In this document: positions 1-7,179 of the stretch, piece by piece
Position numbering within the stretch: the first letter of the stretch is position 1
Layout: every line of letters begins with the position of its first letter
Assembly: GCA_036939975.1 (NCBI GenBank)
Contig: JALLPB010000609.1
Coordinates: forward strand, 1-14,294
Source of the DNA: Cyclostephanos tholiformis
Lineage: Eukaryota > Bacillariophyta > Thalassiosirophyceae > Thalassiosirales > Thalassiosiraceae
Length of the DNA stretch: 14,294 bases
Direction: 5' to 3'
Program-made: the position numbers and the translations under genes
The notes under the pieces: model-generated
Seen by the model: only the letters and a program-made list of their open reading frames with translations
Told to the model about the DNA's origin: nothing
Database searches by the model: none

Positions 1-24
1 TTAGGAGTGGGATGTATCCGATCG

Positions 25-32
25 TGACGTCA
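25..32. promoter_or_regulatory. Palindromic CRE-like site TGACGTCA
   Basis: This is a perfect 8-bp match to the bZIP-binding CRE palindrome. CRE-like elements are known to control CO2- and cAMP-responsive genes in diatoms. It lies 283 bp upstream of the gene at 315. A single 8-mer can arise by chance. Confidence 0.3.
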
Positions 33-103
33 TGTGTGTCCGTCGAGGGGACGACAAACCTAGGTCCAGTCGCCAGACTTGAATAGATTTAGTGTCTGTT
101 TTC

Positions 104-130
104 TAAACCCCGGTGTTTCTTAAACCCCGG
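104..130 (+). repeat. Short direct repeat TAAACCCCGG
   Basis: TAAACCCCGG occurs at 104-113 and again at 121-130, a 17-bp spacing, in the upstream region of the gene at 315. Apart from this and the promoter-like elements, 1-314 holds nothing I can identify. Confidence 0.4.
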
Positions 131-230
131 CCTATGGATGGGAACTCTCAAGCACAAAAACTGGACATAAAACTCTCGTTCAAGTACCAATATCTACGTA
201 GGAACCAGAAAGCGGTTTTATTAGGATTTT

Positions 231-278
231 GTTGTACTGGTACAACGAGCGTTGTACCGAAAAAAAGTATAATATATA
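231..278 (+). promoter_or_regulatory. Candidate promoter of the gene at 315: inverted repeat and TATA-like box
   Basis: A perfect 7-bp inverted repeat GTTGTAC-TG-GTACAAC occupies 231-246, and a third GTTGTAC starts at 251, one 20-bp step from the first. A TATA-like stretch TATAATATATA follows at 268-278, about 37 bp before the ATG. The order (dyad element, TATA, start) is what a promoter would show, but there is no transcript evidence. Confidence 0.35.
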
Positions 279-314
279 GTAGTAACTAAACACTGTACTC
301 TAGAGATATCAAGA

Positions 315-1238
315 ATGCAGGTTAGCAAGTTAGTGAGAAATCAAGAACAACGACGAGGGGTCGACGAAGGCGATTATGCCGCCTCGCACGTGGAGCCAAG
401 CGCTCCGCCCATCTGGGAGATGAATACGAGGATCGAGGATTCGATGCAACACCCGCCGGTCGCTCTCGCCACGCCGTTCCCGCCACCATTCGCCCCCCAT
501 CACCACCACGAGGCGTGGACCGCTTCCACAACCGCAACCGCCCATGAGGAGAATTACGTCGTCGCAACGCCCGTCCTCCTCCCGCCTCCTCCCACGGCCC
601 CACCATTGACGACGACATATACCAACGACAACGTCGATAGGCGCATCGAACGAACGAACGAGCTCGACGGCTCCCTCTCGATCGTGATAACCACAACTAC
701 GACAAGACAAATCGATGGTCATCGCGAAGTTAGAATCGAGACATATCGCGTCCCCCCCGGCGACGAGGCCGGATGGGCCGCGGCATTATCTTCCATGTCG
801 TCGTCCATGTCGTCGTCAAATACACCGGGAGGCGCGTACCTTACCAGGGTGGAAGTGCGTACCTATCCACCCGGCCACATAGTCTCTTCGTCTGACGCCG
901 CCCCTACGACGACAGAGGAGGTTGGTTGGATACCCGACGCGGGGAATGCACGGCAGGGGCTGGGGACGATGATAAACCCTGCGTATCACCGAAGCGGCAT
1001 GTCTGGGAGAAGGAGGTGTTGCGTGCTTTGCGGGGTATGTTGGGGATTCGTCTGCGTGGTCTTGATAACGCTGGCAATCCTCGGGGCGATGGTATTGCCA
1101 ATTCATGTCAGCGGTAGAGGTGGTGAAAGCGGGAGCGGGGACGACGCCGACGCCGCCCCCACCCCCTACACCACCAAACCCTCGACGGTGGTACCCACCA
1201 TCTCCGTACCGAACCCTCCCACCCGCTCCTTTGAATGA
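315..1238 (+). CDS. Single-pass membrane protein with PSAP and NPAY motifs (family copy 1)
   Basis: I do not recognise this 307-residue protein as a named family. The ATG at 315 opens one uninterrupted exon. The first 230 residues are rich in Pro, Thr and Ser, with V-E-P-S-A-P-P at 26-32, a His run at 62-65, a Thr run at 126-130 and a Met/Ser repeat at 159-168. N-P-A-Y lies at 221-224, Arg residues at 232-234, then a Cys-rich hydrophobic segment at about 235-264 and a 40-residue Thr/Pro tail. The positive-inside rule places the long N-terminal part in the cytosol. Two relatives lie in this window (2544-1987 minus and 10774-11291 plus) and share V-R-T-Y-P-type, S-S-D and T-T-T-E blocks, so the reading frame is under coding constraint or recently was. 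The Cys residues next to the membrane could be acylated. PSAP and NPxY suggest trafficking, but both are short motifs and the function is unknown. Confidence 0.7.
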   Translation: MQVSKLVRNQEQRRGVDEGDYAASHVEPSAPPIWEMNTRIEDSMQHPPVALATPFPPPFAPHHHHEAWTASTTATAHEENYVVATPVLLPPPPTAPPLTTTYTNDNVDRRIERTNELDGSLSIVITTTTTRQIDGHREVRIETYRVPPGDEAGWAAALSSMSSSMSSSNTPGGAYLTRVEVRTYPPGHIVSSSDAAPTTTEEVGWIPDAGNARQGLGTMINPAYHRSGMSGRRRCCVLCGVCWGFVCVVLITLAILGAMVLPIHVSGRGGESGSGDDADAAPTPYTTKPSTVVPTISVPNPPTRSFE

Positions 1239-1986
1239 TTTGCCCACATAGCCACCAATTGAGTTCCAACAGCTGCCCACCTTCGTCGCCCTTTGAGTTT
1301 CATCAGCCAACCATACCAATCCCCGGCCTGGATCTCACCCTGTCGAATATTTTTTTGCGGTGTGTATGACGGATATGCCGAGTCCAGATGTTCCGAGAGC
1401 GCAAGATGTAGGGATCATCTATGCCCCGACAATTTGATTTGCGTAGCTGTTATTTCTCTGCGCTGCATAGATGCCCCCTCTAGTGCTTCTACCAAAATCT
1501 TCCGGCGCAACCAGGATAAAAACAGAGATATCCAGCATGACTTAAATGCTAGAAATGTAGTTGCCTTGGTGTCAACTGCTGTTATCGATTCTTCGGATGT
1601 ATCCGGTAACGAAAAAATAATGATAAACAATATTGAGAGACGATGCTCACAGCGCGGCGTCTAAGTTCACTGTAAGAAATGGTTATTCCAAAATTAATTG
1701 CCAAGTGGGAAATAAGAAGAGCGAAGTAACCTCTACCGTAGCGAGGCAGAAGAGATTTTTTTTCAATCATATCATTTCACGACATATGCCCCGCTCAATG
1801 GCATTATATTGTAACTATTGCGACTCATGTGACCCGATCTTTTTTGGAGGGACATCGTCGTTTCACAGTATCGTAGTGTGAAAACCATCTCTCTCTCTCT
1901 CTCTCTTCTCGTAAACAACTTTTTTTGTGATATGGTTGATTTTGGAGATGGCTACTACCAGTTTCCATGCCAATGCAACTACCACC
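1239..1986. other. Intergenic region between two convergent paralogues
   Basis: No gene supported here. Open stretches on both strands are short, lack convincing ATG starts and show no recognisable motif. It must contain the two 3' ends of the convergent neighbours. A TC microsatellite at about 1888-1906 is the only distinct structure. Confidence 0.5.
1888..1906. repeat. TC dinucleotide microsatellite
   Basis: About nine TC units in a row, in the 3' flank of the minus-strand gene that ends at 1987. Confidence 0.75.
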
Positions 1987-2544
1987 CTAGTTGGAGAAGT
2001 TGCTCATGCTCATGCTCAAATTCACTGTTTCATCCGTGGGCAACGGCGTCAAGGGCTCCATGATGGTTTGGGGAGGGGCGGGGGAAGGGGTGTAATAGGA
2101 AGTGGGGGGGACGGGAGGAGGAATCCGCCAAAAGTGAAGGGCAATAAGTTGCGATATCAAGACCACGCAAAATGATGCCGAAAATGCCAAGCAAAACTTT
2201 CGGCAATTTCTACTCCCGGGCGTTGGGTCTATCGACATTCCCCGCCCCTGCCGTTCGGTAATTCGACCAACCGCCTCCGTCGTCGTCTGGGCGGCATCGG
2301 ACGGCGAGACTATTGGGCCCTGCGGATAGGTACGCACGTCCACCACGGGCGTCGCGATGACATGGATTTCCTCATCTGTCAGGTGGTGGCAATCGCTGTG
2401 GGTGCGTACGGCGGCGGTAACGGCCGTGGCGACGACGATCGGCGGGGATCGTTGCATCGATGATGTGTCCTCAATTCTGTCCCAATAGTCTGAGGGGGGC
2501 GGAGGAGCGCTCGGCTCCACTTGCGACGGGGCGTAATAGCTCAT
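1987..2544 (-). CDS. Single-pass membrane protein, shorter paralogue (family copy 2)
   Basis: This 185-residue protein starts at an ATG (2544) and is related to the gene at 315-1238. Shared blocks in order are Y-A-x-S-x-V-E-P-S-A-P-P (residues 4-15 here), R-I-E-D with S-M-Q, E-E-x-x-V-x-A-T-P-V, V-R-T-Y-P-x-G-x-I-V-S-x-S-D-A-A and T-T-T-E-x-V-G. About 100 residues present in copy 1 between the A-T-P-V and V-R-T-Y-P blocks are absent here, and the N-P-A-Y motif is replaced by D-P-T-P. A basic stretch at about 112-116 precedes a hydrophobic segment at about 117-138, followed by a Pro/Ser/Thr tail ending in a short Ser-Met repeat. The gene is convergent with copy 1, with about 750 bp between their stops. 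The order of motifs argues for a real gene. Function unknown. Confidence 0.6.
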   Translation of the reverse strand: MSYYAPSQVEPSAPPPPSDYWDRIEDTSSMQRSPPIVVATAVTAAVRTHSDCHHLTDEEIHVIATPVVDVRTYPQGPIVSPSDAAQTTTEAVGRITERQGRGMSIDPTPGSRNCRKFCLAFSASFCVVLISQLIALHFWRIPPPVPPTSYYTPSPAPPQTIMEPLTPLPTDETVNLSMSMSNFSN

Positions 2545-2743
2545 TGATGCCTATCCTAGGGTCATGATGCCGGCCGGCCCCGTGGTCCCTTGGCCACCGG
2601 CGATGCACACACCGAAAAAAAAATACCATAACAATAACACGCAGTCATACGATTCGCCCACGACATGGATATTCGCGCGAGTATCTCGAAAATTGTCTAT
2701 TTTTGGTGAGTGTAGTATTCCTACGTTTTTATTATATTTCTGA

Positions 2744-3096
2744 GATTTTTTTGGCGCAGTGTGCCCTTGCCGCCCCTTTTTGTAGTAGTTCCTGCGTGGG
2801 TAACTTACGGTGAGTCGCCACTTCTCCTTGGCTGCGTGGCACAAATCACAAGGCTCCTTTGAGCAAAGCGGACTGTCGTGAGGCTCGCGACGAGCACGAT
2901 GAATTCCGACACCGCGGCACGAGAGGTCTCTACGAACCGTACCAACAAGCGCGAATGCATCCCCCACGACACCCTCAGCAGCAGGAGGTGTCACCGACAG
3001 CAGGCACGTCGCTGCTACGAGTGGCACAATGCGCCTGCGCACGACGATCGCGGTAGGTTTTTTATAACACCTAAGTCAGCAAGTGCGCCAAAAATC
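2744..3096. repeat. Segment bounded by short inverted termini GATTTTTTTGGCGCA
   Basis: GATTTTTTTGGCGCA at 2744-2758 is mirrored by TGCGCCAAAAATC at 3084-3096, with T-run lengths of 7 and 5. The 353-bp segment between encloses the exon-like stretch. No target-site duplication is visible, so this may be a small element or just two E2F-like sites in opposite orientation. Confidence 0.2.
2809..3070 (-). other. Possible exon or gene remnant with signal-peptide-like segment
   Basis: On the minus strand a GC-rich open stretch runs between an acceptor-like sequence (AG at 3072-3071, preceded by GCTGACTT) and a consensus donor GTAAGT beginning at 2808. It encodes an Arg-rich start, a hydrophobic run (I-V-P-L-V-A-A-T-C-L-L-S-V), an A-A-E-G site that could be cleaved, and a C-x6-C-x2-C cluster (C-S-K-E-P-C-D-L-C contains the last three Cys). 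No ATG lies in frame upstream and no continuing exon is obvious downstream. It may be a remnant, an internal exon, or a chance open frame; other frames are open here too. It matches no family I know. Confidence 0.25.
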
Positions 3097-3609
3097 AACG
3101 CACCCTGGGCAACCAACATATTGTTAGAATCCCTCAGAAACATGATTTTAGCCAATCGTAAACATTAGTGTTATTGTGAGGTATTTAATTACTGTTTAGT
3201 AACCATCGAAGTTATCCTGTAAGCTTCATTTTTAGGGCGCAACTGTGACTTGAAAAAATACTGTTTAGTTACCTTTAATTGATGTGTTGTAAACACGTAT
3301 TTTTTTTTTCGTAACCATTTTAGTAAATTTACCGTAGATACCTTTGTCGAATGTTAGTCTTTAACGAATTTTTTCCTCATCTGATATTAATACTACTTCC
3401 TATGTAGGTAGAGATGATTTCGAGAGAAAAAACGGCGAGTCTCATAAATCATACTAAGCCCTTCGTACGTAGTTTTTTTCAAATCCATGTGAGTCACCAA
3501 CGGTGAGTCACAACGTCACCACAAAAAAACAACAGCATCTCGTCTCTCCCAACACAACACACCACAACACAACACACAATATATCTAACCTCAAAAAAAC
3601 ATCGACACC
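3071..3609. other. AT-rich non-coding region with short repeats
   Basis: No gene supported. ACTGTTTAGTAACC (3191-3204) and ACTGTTTAGTTACC (3260-3273) form an imperfect direct repeat. GTGAGTCAC occurs at 3489-3497 and 3503-3511, giving two TGAGTCA bZIP-type sites 14 bp apart. The stretch upstream of 3600 is a purine-poor ACA-rich run that would suit the 5' leader of the decayed gene that follows. Confidence 0.4.
3490..3510. promoter_or_regulatory. Pair of TGAGTCA (AP-1/bZIP-type) sites
   Basis: TGAGTCA at 3490-3496 and at 3504-3510, same orientation, 14 bp apart and about 100 bp upstream of the first ATG of the gag-like remnant. Retroelements often carry host-factor sites upstream of gag, so the position is suggestive only. 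Confidence 0.25.
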
Positions 3610-4348
3610 ATGATCCCCCCCCGCTCGCCGGCCTCTAGCGGCTCCAATTTTTAAGGTAAGTGACATCGCCGTATGATGCGCAATCGAGCTTGATCTGCGC
3701 AATACGGCGATGTAATTTTTCTACGTGTAACTAACTAATTCTTTATTTTATTGACTATTATTCTACAGGAAGCCACAACTGCAGAATGGCATGACAGAGT
3801 GGCAGTCATCAATGCAGGGCTAGTGTATCTTAAGAAAGGAGCAAAGGCAATGAATGAAGAAGAGGTCATCAAGAAAATTATCACAGTAAACCTTAAGTCA
3901 TCTTGAGAAAGGAGACAAAGCAAACACATTGAAGAAAGTCAAGCAGATCCTTCACAGGATTGATCATACAAATGCACACATGAAACAAGCAACAGAAAAG
4001 CTTCTTGCAAGTAAAGTGAAAGACAGCAAAGGAGAGAAGAATGAGAAAGGTGAACCTCAAGAAAGGGAGAAAAGTGGCACGAACATGTATTGATTCAAGA
4101 ATCACAATCATGCCTGGAGTGAATGCCCAACCAACCGAATTTCAAAGAATATCTCTGGCAAGTCACATACATAAATTCCAGCTAGTGAGAGATAGGAGAA
4201 CGATTTTGGACAGAAAGTCGAGATGATGACAAAAGAAGAAAAGGAAGCAAAGAAAAAAGTCTTCATCAAGAATGGTGAATGCCATGTTAGGACACAATTT
4301 GACTTGAATGATATATCGAAGAAGATGACTTATCAAAATATTAAGTAA
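3610..4348 (+). pseudogene. Decayed gag-like retroelement gene with zinc-knuckle remnant and apparent intron
   Basis: Translated in pieces, the stretch reads as one Lys/Glu-rich protein. From 3769 the frame encodes E-W-H-D-R-V followed by helical sequence to a stop at 3904. The +1 frame continues from 3902 to 4348 (L-E-K-G-D-K onward), interrupted by stops at 4091, 4172 and 4193. After the first stop comes K-N-H-N-H-A-W-S-E-C-P (4097-4129), which resembles the H-x4-C half of a gag CCHC zinc knuckle; the first two Cys are lost. Upstream, GTAAGT at 3656 and TTCTACAG ending at 3768 look like a 113-nt intron with a CTAAC branch-like site. The ATG at 3610 leads into the donor one base out of frame, across a run of eight C. 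I infer an old copy of an LTR-type element's gag. No protease, integrase or reverse transcriptase and no LTRs are visible. Confidence 0.55.
3663..3713. repeat. 51-bp hairpin-forming inverted repeat
   Basis: ACATCGCCGTAT (3663-3674) pairs perfectly with ATACGGCGATGT (3702-3713). Inside, TGCGCA at 3677-3682 pairs with TGCGCA at 3696-3701, leaving a two-base GA bulge, and the apex is itself nearly palindromic. It begins two bases after the GTAAGT donor of the apparent intron at 3656-3768, so a transcript would fold right beside the 5' splice site. Confidence 0.8.
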
Positions 4349-4727
4349 AACACCATCAGCGGTTGAAGTTCTTAAGGACAGGCAGTAACGACCATGGGGG
4401 GAGAATATCGTATGGAATCGGCAATAATAAAACTATAAGGTTGATGGTGTGCTCTAGAGGAATATTAAAAGTGTACAGTCCGCGAACAGGGTGTGTATTG
4501 ATGGGACCATGGTTTATTGGGGGGGGGGGTCTCGCAATGCGCTTTTTTTAGTTCATGTTGCAATTTCGGTCCCACAAGAAAGGATAGCTCCTGGGACTGA
4601 TAGATCGACAAAGATCAGGTATCACCGCCTCCCCAAAACAAATTGTCCCTCTCCTTTCCCCACCAATGTCCATCGGGATGAAGATGGTTCACCATAAAAA
4701 AAAATGGTTACAACGAACACAACCAAT
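4349..4727. other. Non-coding flank between the gag-like remnant and PGK
   Basis: No gene supported. Contains an 11-base G run at 4519-4529 and, next to 4728, the 3' end region of the minus-strand PGK gene. Weak continuation of the gag-like remnant cannot be excluded, but stops occur in all plus frames. Confidence 0.4.
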
Positions 4728-6059
4728 TTACTTCTCATTGAGGGCGGCAACGCCCGGGAGGATCTTGCCCTCCAACAATTCCAGCGAGGCTCCGCCCCCC
4801 GTTGAGATGTGCGACATGTCCCCGGCGCGTCCGGACTGCTCTGTGGCGGCGACGGAATCACCGCCGCCGATGATGGTGATGGCGCCCTTCTCCTTGGTCA
4901 GGTCGGCGAGGATGTCGACGATGCCGAACGTGCCCTTCTCGAACGCCTTCATCTCGAACACACCCATGGGGCCGTTCATGATGACGGTCTTGCAGTCGGA
5001 GAGGAATTCCTTCTGCTCGGCGGTGGAGGCCGGACCGTTGTCGAGTCCCATCCATCCGTCGGGGATGGCGTCGGCCTTGACGATCTGGGTGTTGGCATCG
5101 GCCGCGAACTTGTCGGCGACGACGATATCCGAGGGGAGGAGAATGGTCTTGCCGAGCTTCTCGGCCTTGGCGAGGACCTCCTTTGCCGTGTCTACGAAGT
5201 CATCCTCAACGAGGGAGGTACCGACGGAATATCCCTTGGCCTTGAGGAAGGTGAAGACCATGCCCCCACCGATGATGATCTTCTCGCACTTGTCCAGTAG
5301 GGCATCGAGGACGGTGATCTTCGACGAGACCTTGGACCCGCCCACAATGGCGGCCATGGGCTTCTCGCCGTTCTGGATGGCGCCGTCGAGGTAAGCGAGT
5401 TCCTTGGCCATGAGGAATCCGGTCACGCTGGGCTGTAGGAACTTGGTCACGCCCTCGGTGGAAGCGTGGGCGCGATGGGCGGTGCCGAATGCGTCGTTCA
5501 CGTACATGTCGAAGGGCGCCGCGAGCTTCTCGACGAAGCCAGCCTCGTTCTTCTCCTCCTCCTTGTAGAAGCGGGTGTTCTCGAGCATGATGACATCTCC
5601 CTCGCTCGCGGCGTTGACCATGGCGGCGACCTCGTCACCGATGCAGTCGGGCGCGAGCTTCACCTCCTGTCCGAGGAGCTCGCCCATGCGCGCCGCGCAC
5701 GGCGCGAGGCTGAACTTGTCCTCCGGACCGGACTTGGGCCTGCCGAGGTGGGAGCAGACGGTGACGATGGCGCCCTTGGACTTGAGGTACTCGATGGTCG
5801 GGATTGATGACCTAATCCGAGTGTCGTCGGTGATGGTCTTGCCATCGAGGGGGACGTTGACGTCGCACCTGACCAGGACCTTCTTGCCCTTGAGCTCGGC
5901 CTCGGTGAGGTCCTCGATGGATTTCTTCGCCTCAAGTTCGAAGACGTTGAAGTTCGAGGATGTCGCGAAAGTGCGCACGCCGAGGGACGGAGCGGCGGGG
6001 GCGAAGGCCGAGATAGCGGGGAGGGCGAGGAGGGCGACGGCGGCGTTGATGAGCTTCAT
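4728..6059 (-). CDS. PGK: Phosphoglycerate kinase, plastid-targeted
   Basis: Transfers a phosphate between ATP and 3-phosphoglycerate; in the plastid it makes 1,3-bisphosphoglycerate for the Calvin cycle. The single exon encodes 443 residues from the ATG at 6059. Residues 1-18 form a signal peptide with the cleavage motif I-S-A|F-A-P, followed by a Ser/Thr/Arg transit segment to about 38; this bipartite form targets plastids with four membranes. The mature part has the usual PGK length and every landmark: R-C-D-V-N-V-P (64-70), S-H-L-G-R-P (103-108), E-N-T-R-F (160-164), A-H-R-A-H-A-S (194-200), G-G-S-K-V-S (240-245), G-P-M-G-V-F-E (363-369), G-G-G-D-S-V-A-A (398-405) and S-T-G-G-G-A-S (419-425). 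Substrate-binding Asp66, Asn68, Arg81, His104, Arg107, Arg163, Arg196 and nucleotide-site Lys243, Glu369 and Asp401 are inferred by alignment with yeast PGK. It appears intact and functional. The cytosolic isozyme is not in this window. Confidence 0.97.
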   Translation of the reverse strand: MKLINAAVALLALPAISAFAPAAPSLGVRTFATSSNFNVFELEAKKSIEDLTEAELKGKKVLVRCDVNVPLDGKTITDDTRIRSSIPTIEYLKSKGAIVTVCSHLGRPKSGPEDKFSLAPCAARMGELLGQEVKLAPDCIGDEVAAMVNAASEGDVIMLENTRFYKEEEKNEAGFVEKLAAPFDMYVNDAFGTAHRAHASTEGVTKFLQPSVTGFLMAKELAYLDGAIQNGEKPMAAIVGGSKVSSKITVLDALLDKCEKIIIGGGMVFTFLKAKGYSVGTSLVEDDFVDTAKEVLAKAEKLGKTILLPSDIVVADKFAADANTQIVKADAIPDGWMGLDNGPASTAEQKEFLSDCKTVIMNGPMGVFEMKAFEKGTFGIVDILADLTKEKGAITIIGGGDSVAATEQSGRAGDMSHISTGGGASLELLEGKILPGVAALNEK

Positions 6060-7179
6060 GGTCGGATTTGGGGGGTAGATATTATTATGAACAATAACGA
6101 TGTTGCGAGTATTGTGAACACGTACTTACTTTCATTCCTCCGGGCATCGTGGAACTTTTACTGTCTCGTGCGTCCAAAGGAGTGGTCGAGGTTTCCGGAA
6201 AAAAGATAGAGGAACACGAACTGTGACGACTGAAGTCTGTCACTGACGCCAACTTTGAAGATCTTTTTGAGATCCAAAATTTCATGTAGGAATCAATACA
6301 ATATTTTGTGGAAGATTCGCGTGATGCAAAAAACAGCTTGACGACAAACCAACATGGTGTTGGAATTGGTCAGGATAGAAGATAGGAGGGCTAGAGCATG
6401 ATGTAGCCGAATGCAATGTCGTGGGTCGCTCCGGCTACAGCTTCTGTGATAGCGCGATATGCGCTGAATCGAGAGCATCTTGCTAACTAGCATATTATGC
6501 TAAAACTGCGATGTGAGCCCTTGATTACAAATATTCGACATACCTACACGAAAAATAAATATGCCCTTGATCGATGCTTATTCTTGCTGTCGAACAGCCC
6601 TTTCGAGCACGACGGAGAGGCTCTAAACTCACTTCGAAGCGTGGTGGGCCGACAGCGCATGTTTGCAGAGCTGTATTACAATCGTCTGCAGTAATCAGTA
6701 AACTTTGCTCCTGAGTTTCTCGCTCGGACCCACGACTGATAGTGCGCATCGTTCGAACCCTGTTGATCACTCCAACAGTTTTGTGGAATCATGTCACTGG
6801 GGTGCCGATAAATAATTTTGATAGCTTAACTATTTTACTCCATCAATTGGCACAAGCTGAAAGAATCGAATGGACATTGCAAGTCACAAAAATTTGCGAT
6901 AGAGGCAATATTTTATTCGACAATCAACCTAAGAGGGTTTCACGCGCATGCTAACTTCATTCCTTCGACGCCCCCGAGAGGACTCGACTCTTTATGCTGA
7001 GCCGAAGGATCGACTCGGTGTTCAACACCTCTAGAGCCGTACATTGAACTTTGCACGCACCGCGGGGGAACGATAAATAATGCGCAAAAAAAGGAGCCTA
7101 TCACCATTAAATGACGAAACGGCTAGATGGACAAGCAACTTGAATGGTATCCTGATTTTTCAAACGCATCAGTAATTGG
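6060..7179. other. 1.1-kb intergenic region, divergent or tandem spacer upstream of PGK
   Basis: No gene supported. It must hold the PGK promoter and 5' leader (adjacent to 6060) and the 3' end of the PPR-like gene (adjacent to 7179), since both are transcribed leftward. An ATG at 6285 opens a 66-codon minus-strand frame ending at 6085, possibly an upstream ORF of the PGK leader but without other support. GTAAGT begins at 6129 on the minus strand, yet no acceptor AG lies between it and the PGK ATG. Confidence 0.4.

Noticed and set aside
1293..1664. 123-codon plus-strand open frame between the convergent genes
   Set aside because: Begins at TTG, has no recognisable domain and no paralogue in the window.
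4666..5394. 242-codon plus-strand open frame over PGK
   Set aside because: Antisense shadow of strongly biased PGK codons; PGK motifs are complete on the minus strand.
6085..6134. 5' UTR intron in PGK from the GTAAGT at 6129
   Set aside because: No AG acceptor exists between that donor and the PGK start codon on the minus strand.
6742..6790. GTTCGAAC sequence resembling a tRNA B box
   Set aside because: The flanking bases do not pair as a T stem on either strand and no A box, anticodon arm or acceptor stem could be built.
6955..7060. tRNA-like GGATCGACTCG with CCTTCG/CGAAGG pairing
   Set aside because: Only a 6-bp stem forms; no cloverleaf, so left as chance structure.
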